DNA of 8,156 nucleotides from NCBI GenBank assembly GCA_041674345.1, contig JBAYVY010000160.1:1-8156 (forward strand), read 5' to 3'. Positions 4,660 to 8,156 of the stretch are shown here, in pieces. The notes beneath the pieces were generated by a model. That model worked only from the letters and a program-made list of their open reading frames with translations, made no database searches and was not told where the DNA came from. This DNA is from JBAYVY01 sp041674345 (GTDB taxonomy: Bacteria; Planctomycetota; Phycisphaerae; Phycisphaerales; Zrk34). Numbering within the stretch: the first letter of the stretch is position 1; each line of letters begins with the position of its first letter. The position numbers and the translations under genes are program-made.

Positions 4660-6582
4660 ATGCAATCACGCGCTGATCTCCACGTCCATTCCAAATACTC
4701 CGACCGGCCCAGCGAATGGTTTCTGCGTCGTGTGGGCGCGCCCGAATCCTTCATGGAGCCGCTCGAAGTCTATCGCCGCGCGCGCGCGCGCGGCATGGAC
4801 TTCGTCACCATCTCCGATCACAACAAAATCCACGGCGCCCTCGACATCGCCCACCTGCCCAACACCTTCATCAGTTGCGAACTGACCACCTACTTCCCCG
4901 AAGACGGCGCCAAACTCCACTACCTGGTCACCGGCATCACCGAAGCGCAATTCAAAATCCTCAACGAACTGCGCGCCAACATCTACGACCTCCGCCAATA
5001 CATCATCGACAACGACATCATCTCCTCCGTCGCCCATCCCCTGTTCCGGGTCAACGACAAACTCTCACCCGATCACATCGAAAAGCTGCTGGTGATGTTC
5101 AACCGTTTCGAGGGCATCAACGGCACACGCGACGCACGGGCCGCCGATCTGGTCAGCGTCATCTTCCGAAACCTCACCCCCGAACTGATCGCCAAACTGG
5201 CTGACAAGCACAACCTCACGCCGCTCGGCCCCACGCCCTGGCACAAAACCTTCACCGGCGGGTCCGATGACCACGGCGGCGTTTACATCGCCTCCGCCTT
5301 CACCATGACCCCCTTCGCTGAAAACGTCCAGCAATACCTCCGCCACGTCCGCGAAGGCCATCACGAAATGGGCGGCTCCTCCGGCAACTCCCTCATGCTC
5401 GCCCACTCCTTCTATCACATCGCCTACGCCTATTACAAAGCACGCTTCACCTCCGGCTCCAAAGCCAAGGTCGATCTGCTCGGCGAAATGCTTAAGCGAT
5501 TACTCGAAAAACCGACCCCCTCTCCCTTTGAGGGAGATGGCCGGGGTGAGGGGGCGACCGCCCGATCGCGCGGCATCCGGGCACGCGCCTGGTCGATGGC
5601 CGAACGCTTCACACGCAATCGCCGCATGAAACAACTGAACGACACCGAACGCCTGCTCGTCACCGAGTTCGGCAAACTCTTCGACGATCCGTCCAACAAA
5701 ACCGATGAACTGGCCGAAACCCCCCACATCCCCGACAGCCGCTCCGCCTTCTCCGCCTCCTGCCGCATCAGCCACCAACTGTCCTGGGCGTTCATCGAAC
5801 GCTTCGCACGCCACGTCCGCGCCGGCGATCTGGTCGAATCCCTCCAATCCGTCGCCTCGCTCGGCCCGGTCGCGCTCAGCATCGCGCCCTATCTCGCCAG
5901 TTTCGCCACCCAGCACAAAGATGAAAAGTTCATGCAGGAACTGGCCGGCCGTTTCGAGCGCACGCACAACATGGTGATGCGATCCGAGCGCGTCGCGTGG
6001 ATCACCGACGCTTTCACTACTTCCGGGGGCGCCGACGGCTCGGCGATGGGCCGGCGAATCGAACGCGCCCTCCAGCACACCGTGGCTTCCAGTTCCGGGG
6101 GCGGGCAGCGCCTTACACTTGTCACATGCGGTGAGGCCAGTCCGGTCACGGACGTGGATACGATGAACTTTCAGCCCGTCGGTCGATTCACCCTGCAAAG
6201 CAATCAGCCGCCCTTGGCGTTCCCGCCGTTCCTGGAAATCATCGCCTACCTCGAACATCAGCGTTTCGGCGAACTGGTCATCGCCACGCCCGGCCCGATG
6301 GGGCTGACCGCCATGGCCGCCGCGTCTTTGCTGGGCATGCGCAGCACACTGCTCTACCACGAAAAACTCGCCGACGACATCGGCCACGCCACCGAAGACC
6401 CCAACATGCAAACCCTCGCCCAGCGCTACCTCGCCTGGCTGTGCGATCGCGTCGATCGCATCCTCGTCACCAGCGCCGAACAACGCACCAAACTCATCGA
6501 CGCCGGCCAGTCGCCGGACAAGGTCACGTTGCAGGTGACGATGATGGAACAACCCGAACATGCCGGTGCGCGAACGAAATGA
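4660..6582 (+). CDS. PHP-domain protein with a C-terminal GT-B (glycosyltransferase N-lobe)-like domain
   Basis: This 640-residue protein has two recognisable parts. Residues 5-235 are a PHP metal-dependent phosphoesterase/hydrolase domain: DLHVHS at 6-11 (H8, H10), ISDHN at 51-55, E74 in CELTTYFP, H126 in VAHPLF, and TGGSDDHGG at 199-207. Residues 240-480 form a mostly helical linker interrupted by a repeat-derived segment (287-298). Residues 484-628 resemble the N-terminal Rossmann lobe of GT4 glycosyltransferases: ATPGPMGLTAMAAASLLGM at 542-560, then a YLAWLCDRVDRILVTS helix-strand. The acceptor-site motif usually written YHTDFPQY is replaced by YHEKLADDI (566-574), and no sugar-nucleotide C-lobe follows. 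The start fits the PHP fold, with AGGAAAGG 11 bases upstream. As I recall, PHP-to-GT fusions with a full GT exist in related bacteria, so this may be a shortened form; that needs a search. It is cytoplasmic by lack of a signal and is probably linked functionally to the adjacent GT4 enzyme. Confidence 0.85.
   Translation: MQSRADLHVHSKYSDRPSEWFLRRVGAPESFMEPLEVYRRARARGMDFVTISDHNKIHGALDIAHLPNTFISCELTTYFPEDGAKLHYLVTGITEAQFKILNELRANIYDLRQYIIDNDIISSVAHPLFRVNDKLSPDHIEKLLVMFNRFEGINGTRDARAADLVSVIFRNLTPELIAKLADKHNLTPLGPTPWHKTFTGGSDDHGGVYIASAFTMTPFAENVQQYLRHVREGHHEMGGSSGNSLMLAHSFYHIAYAYYKARFTSGSKAKVDLLGEMLKRLLEKPTPSPFEGDGRGEGATARSRGIRARAWSMAERFTRNRRMKQLNDTERLLVTEFGKLFDDPSNKTDELAETPHIPDSRSAFSASCRISHQLSWAFIERFARHVRAGDLVESLQSVASLGPVALSIAPYLASFATQHKDEKFMQELAGRFERTHNMVMRSERVAWITDAFTTSGGADGSAMGRRIERALQHTVASSSGGGQRLTLVTCGEASPVTDVDTMNFQPVGRFTLQSNQPPLAFPPFLEIIAYLEHQRFGELVIATPGPMGLTAMAAASLLGMRSTLLYHEKLADDIGHATEDPNMQTLAQRYLAWLCDRVDRILVTSAEQRTKLIDAGQSPDKVTLQVTMMEQPEHAGARTK
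4777..4792. repeat. (CG)8 alternating tract inside the PHP gene
   Basis: Eight uninterrupted CG dinucleotides encode part of a YRRARARG helix segment. The amino acids look natural for the domain, so this is probably codon choice. Alternating CG of this length can adopt Z-DNA and can slip. Confidence 0.6.
5515..5554. repeat. REP-like palindromic element read through in the PHP gene
   Basis: TCTCCCT (5521-5527) and AGGGAGA (5531-5537) form a 7-base-pair hairpin with a TTG loop. It is flanked by CCCCC (5516-5520) and a GGCCGGGGTGAGGGGG stretch (5539-5554). This resembles the widespread bacterial repeat whose translation reads PTPSPFEGEGRGEG. Here it gives PTPSPFEGDGRGEG at residues 285-298 in the linker between the PHP and GT-like domains, in frame. 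Confidence 0.8.
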
Positions 6583-6583
6583 C

Positions 6584-6715
6584 GAATGACGAAACTCGAA
6601 TGATGATTCAGCCAACAGCCACAAGCCAACAGCCAACAGGTGTGGGGATGTTCCGCCGCCTGTTGGCTCGTGGCTGTTGGCTCTGATCCGATTCGTCATT
6701 CGAGTTTCGTCATTC
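6584..6715. repeat. Long imperfect inverted repeat between the PHP and GT4 genes
   Basis: Two 57-base arms (6584-6640 and 6659-6715) surround an 18-base centre. The outer 20 bases of each arm (starting GAATGACGAAACTCGAATGA) are exact inverse copies. An inner block of about 24 bases built from AGCCAACAG units matches with one difference. The left arm also has a duplicated AGCCAAC unit. The stop codon of the PHP gene (6580-6582) sits 1 base before the repeat, and the GT4 ribosome-binding site follows it by 2 bases. A large stem-loop would form in any transcript covering both genes. It looks like a non-autonomous repeat element and has no transposase. Confidence 0.9.
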
Positions 6716-6717
6716 TC

Positions 6718-6721
6718 AGGA
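6718..6721 (+). promoter_or_regulatory. Ribosome-binding site of the GT4 gene
   Basis: AGGA lies 6 bases before the ATG at 6728. It supports that start over the in-frame ATG at 6677, whose extra 17 codons would be translated from the inverted repeat. Confidence 0.65.
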
Positions 6722-6727
6722 CTCCTC

Positions 6728-7816
6728 ATGCTCATCGCCCTCATCACCGACGCCTGGTATCCGCAAATCAACGGCGTCGTCACCACCTGGAATCAGGTCC
6801 GCGAAGAACTCATCGCCCGCGATCACACCGTCGATGTCATCCATCCCGGCCTGTTCAGAACCATCGCCGCGCCCAAATACCCCGAAATCCGCCTCGCCAT
6901 CTACCCCCGCCGGGGAATGAGGCGAATGCTCGATCGTCTCCGCCCCGACGCCGTTCACATCGCCACCGAAGGTTCCCTGGGCCTGGCCGCGCGCGGCTGG
7001 TGCCGCTCCCGCCGCGTCCGCTTCACCACCAGCTACCACACCCGATTCCCCCAGTATTTGCAGACCTATTTTGAAATCCCCCCCGCCATGACCTATCGCT
7101 TCCTCCGATGGTTCCACGGCCCGGCGACACGCACCCTCGTCACCACCCCCTCCATGCGCGACGACCTGTCCGCCCACGGCTTCGACCCCGACAAACTCAT
7201 CGTCTGGACCCGAGGCGTCTGCCTCGACCGCTTCACCGTCCGCCAAGCCGGGGCAGAGCGAAGCGCCGCCCCGGGTTCTTCCGCCTTGAACGATCTCCCC
7301 CATCCCCGCTTCCTCTTCGTCGGCCGCGTCGCGCCGGAAAAAAATATCGAAGCATTTTTGAAACTCGACCTGCCCGGCTCCAAAGTCGTCGTCGGCGACG
7401 GCCCGCTGTTGCCGAAACTCCGCGAGAAGTTTCCGCAGGTCATCTTCACGGGTTTCAAAACCGGCGACGACCTGGCCTCGCATGTCAGCGCGTGTGATGT
7501 GTTCGTCTTCCCCTCACTGACCGACACCTTCGGCGTGGTCATGCTCGAAGCGATGGCGTGCGGCCTGCCCGTCGCCGCGTTCCCCGTCATCGGCCCCATC
7601 GACGTGGTAGGCCCCCAACAAGGCGTCGCCGGGTTCCTCGACAACGACCTGCGGGCCGCGTGTCTCAAATGCCTCGATCTGGATCGCGCCAAAGTGCGAA
7701 CCTACGCCGAGCAATTCACCTGGGACCGCTGCGCCGACATGGTATTGGCGAACCTGGCGATCAACCCCGCCCCAGGAACCCAACCCGGCGTGCCGGCTTC
7801 AGCCGGCATGGTGTGA
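6728..7816 (+). CDS. GT4-like (group 1) glycosyltransferase
   Basis: This 362-residue GT-B enzyme should transfer a sugar from a nucleotide donor to a lipid or glycan acceptor at the cytoplasmic face of the membrane. The N-lobe begins MLIALITDAWYPQINGVV (1-18), with the glycine-poor loop typical of this group, followed by HIATEGSLGLAA (77-88) and YHTRFPQYL (103-111), the acceptor-site motif. The C-lobe starts with FLFVGRVAPEKN (195-206). The donor-site EX7E motif appears as D266 to E274 (DTFGVVMLE), a common conservative D at the first position. DAWYPQINGVVTT is typical of relatives of lipid mannosyl- and sulfoquinovosyl-transferases, but the exact donor and acceptor cannot be named. A repeat-derived Ala/Gly/Ser segment (about 173-186) sits in the hinge between the lobes. 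The last dozen residues (PGVPASAGMV) come from another palindrome, so the ancestral C-terminus was probably near residue 346. It follows the PHP gene by 145 bases on the same strand. Confidence 0.9.
   Translation: MLIALITDAWYPQINGVVTTWNQVREELIARDHTVDVIHPGLFRTIAAPKYPEIRLAIYPRRGMRRMLDRLRPDAVHIATEGSLGLAARGWCRSRRVRFTTSYHTRFPQYLQTYFEIPPAMTYRFLRWFHGPATRTLVTTPSMRDDLSAHGFDPDKLIVWTRGVCLDRFTVRQAGAERSAAPGSSALNDLPHPRFLFVGRVAPEKNIEAFLKLDLPGSKVVVGDGPLLPKLREKFPQVIFTGFKTGDDLASHVSACDVFVFPSLTDTFGVVMLEAMACGLPVAAFPVIGPIDVVGPQQGVAGFLDNDLRAACLKCLDLDRAKVRTYAEQFTWDRCADMVLANLAINPAPGTQPGVPASAGMV
7245..7279 (+). repeat. GC-rich palindromic repeat, short copy (inside the GT4 gene)
   Basis: This 35-base copy of the element at 2316-2357 is in opposite orientation and lacks 7 central bases (GTCTTCG of the long copy). 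CCGGGGC and GCCCCGG form the stem. It encodes residues 173-184 of the glycosyltransferase, between the N-lobe and the VGR strand of the C-lobe. The right half is read in the same frame as in the deacylase (SAAPGS), the left half in another frame. Confidence 0.8.
7791..7808. repeat. Small palindrome forming the GT4 C-terminus
   Basis: TGCCGGC and GCCGGCA form a 7-base-pair stem around TTCA. It encodes the PASAGM tail, and the stop codon follows within 8 bases. As part of the mRNA it makes a stem at the end of the gene, but there is no T-tract for a terminator. It looks like a dispersed palindromic repeat that supplied the present stop. Confidence 0.6.
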
Positions 7817-7825
7817 GCAACGCCC

Positions 7826-7838
7826 CCCGCTTAGCGGG
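7826..7838. repeat. Small CCCGC-TTA-GCGGG hairpin after the GT4 gene
   Basis: A 5-base-pair stem with a 3-base loop begins 10 bases after the GT4 stop. No T-run follows. The rest of the gap up to 8048 holds a 6-base inverted pair, AACCGC (7972-7977) and GCGGTT (7992-7997), which may lie near the end of an insertion sequence. I see no gene in the gap. Confidence 0.45.
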
Positions 7839-8048
7839 TGACGCGCAGCGTCCCCCTCCGCCCCCGGTTTGAGTGCTGCAACCGTTACCCCGGATTATTC
7901 ACCGGTGCGTGTGGGTCGGCGTGGGAGGTGAAGCCGGAGGTTTGCGGGCCACGGCGGGGACGATGGGCGCGAACCGCCCCCTTACCCCAATGCGGTTCAG
8001 TTAGCACACATAAATACCGCCTCCGATGGCCGATAACCTGAGTTTTGT

Positions 8049-8156
8049 TTAAGAGGCGAGGCAATGGGGGAAGTCCACGTCGGGATCGAGCCGCAGCGAG
8101 GGTTTCCTGGGTTGCTTGGCATATGCGATCAGTCCGGCCAGCAGATGCACGAAAAA
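8049..8156 (-). CDS. C-terminal end of a probable transposase (partial)
   Basis: Read on the minus strand from the right edge, 35 codons are open and end in TAA at 8049-8051. The peptide contains HLLAGLIAYAKQPRKPSLRL and then an acidic, short tail. A hydrophobic helix followed by a Lys-Pro-Ser-Leu element recalls the C-termini of DDE transposases of the IS4 type seen in planctomycetes, but 35 residues are too few to be sure. If this is right, one end of an insertion sequence should lie between about 7970 and 8048. The terminal inverted repeat cannot be confirmed because the other end is outside the window. Confidence 0.4.
   Translation of the reverse strand, partial: FFVHLLAGLIAYAKQPRKPSLRLDPDVDFPHCLAS

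Larger units (their letters stand above)
771..6102. repeat. Dispersed 12-base motif near ACTTCCGGGGGC, 13 copies
   Basis: Plus-strand copies lie at 771-782, 2361-2372, 3238-3249, 3253-3264, 3268-3279, 3679-3690, 4555-4566, 4629-4640, 6019-6030 and 6091-6102. Minus-strand copies lie at 1077-1088, 1352-1363 and 1559-1570. The consensus is (A/G)CTT(C/T)CGGGGG(C/T), with one or two mismatches in some copies. Three copies extend to an identical 13-mer, AACTTCCGGGGGC (1077-1089 minus, 1559-1571 minus, 4628-4640 plus). The motif occurs inside coding sequence in several reading frames and also beside the ribosome-binding site of the PHP gene, so it is not conserved through its peptide. The interval given spans all copies and is not one contiguous repeat. 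Confidence 0.8.

Noticed and set aside
4407..4754. Short open frames on both strands before the PHP gene
   Set aside because: They have biased composition, run through repeat fragments and show no family resemblance. The PHP gene has a better-supported start at 4660.
6677..6727. Upstream in-frame start for the GT4 gene
   Set aside because: The extra 17 codons are encoded by the inverted repeat, while the start at 6728 has AGGA at good spacing and fits the GT-B first strand.
5500..6786. Long open frame on the minus strand (428 codons) opposite the PHP gene
   Set aside because: It is antisense to a gene with clear PHP motifs, is rich in Gly/Ala/Arg/Val as expected of a GC-rich shadow frame, and its start runs through the inverted repeat. 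No domain is recognisable.

Overview
The window is a GC-rich bacterial chromosome segment. Its repeat content (palindromic elements fused into genes, a Pro-Thr-Pro-Ser-Pro-Phe-Glu-Gly type element, inverted copies of a GACGAAACTCGAATGA sequence) and its pairing of a PHP/glycosyltransferase-like protein with a GT4 enzyme suggest Planctomycetota, perhaps Phycisphaerae, or the wider PVC group. This is a moderate to low confidence inference; there is no rRNA or other marker gene here.

Layout from left to right. (1) The 3' part of a beta-class DNA methyltransferase, cut by the window edge (1-660, plus). (2) A convergent N-acyl-D-amino-acid deacylase (684-2426, minus). (3) A 277-base gap with an AT-rich hairpin element. 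(4) A lipoprotein glutathione peroxidase (2704-3375, minus), divergent from (5) a CPBP/CAAX-protease-like membrane protein (3443-4111, plus) that lacks the glutamates of its first active-site motif. (6) A 548-base gap with a second copy of the AT-rich hairpin element and a fragment of a GC-rich repeat. (7) A 640-residue PHP-domain protein whose C-terminus resembles only the N-terminal lobe of a GT-B glycosyltransferase (4660-6582, plus). (8) A long inverted repeat (6584-6715), then (9) a complete GT4-like glycosyltransferase (6728-7816, plus). (10) A short repeat-bearing gap and the C-terminal end of a probable transposase on the minus strand, running off the right edge (8049-8156).

The PHP protein and the GT4 enzyme are co-directional and probably act together on an envelope lipid or polysaccharide. 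The deacylase, peroxidase and CPBP-like protein show no obvious shared pathway. The peroxidase and deacylase could be co-transcribed on the minus strand, with the hairpin element between them.

The most unusual property is the density of small repeats and where they lie. A 12-base motif close to ACTTCCGGGGGC occurs 13 times on both strands. A 35/42-base GC-rich palindromic element lies inside two unrelated genes, with a related fragment in a gap. Two AT-rich hairpin elements keep identical internal spacing and show one compensatory base-pair change. A REP-like element is read through in frame in the PHP gene, and a small palindrome forms the end of the GT4 gene. Several of these add Gly/Pro/Ser/Ala-rich peptides to the proteins.
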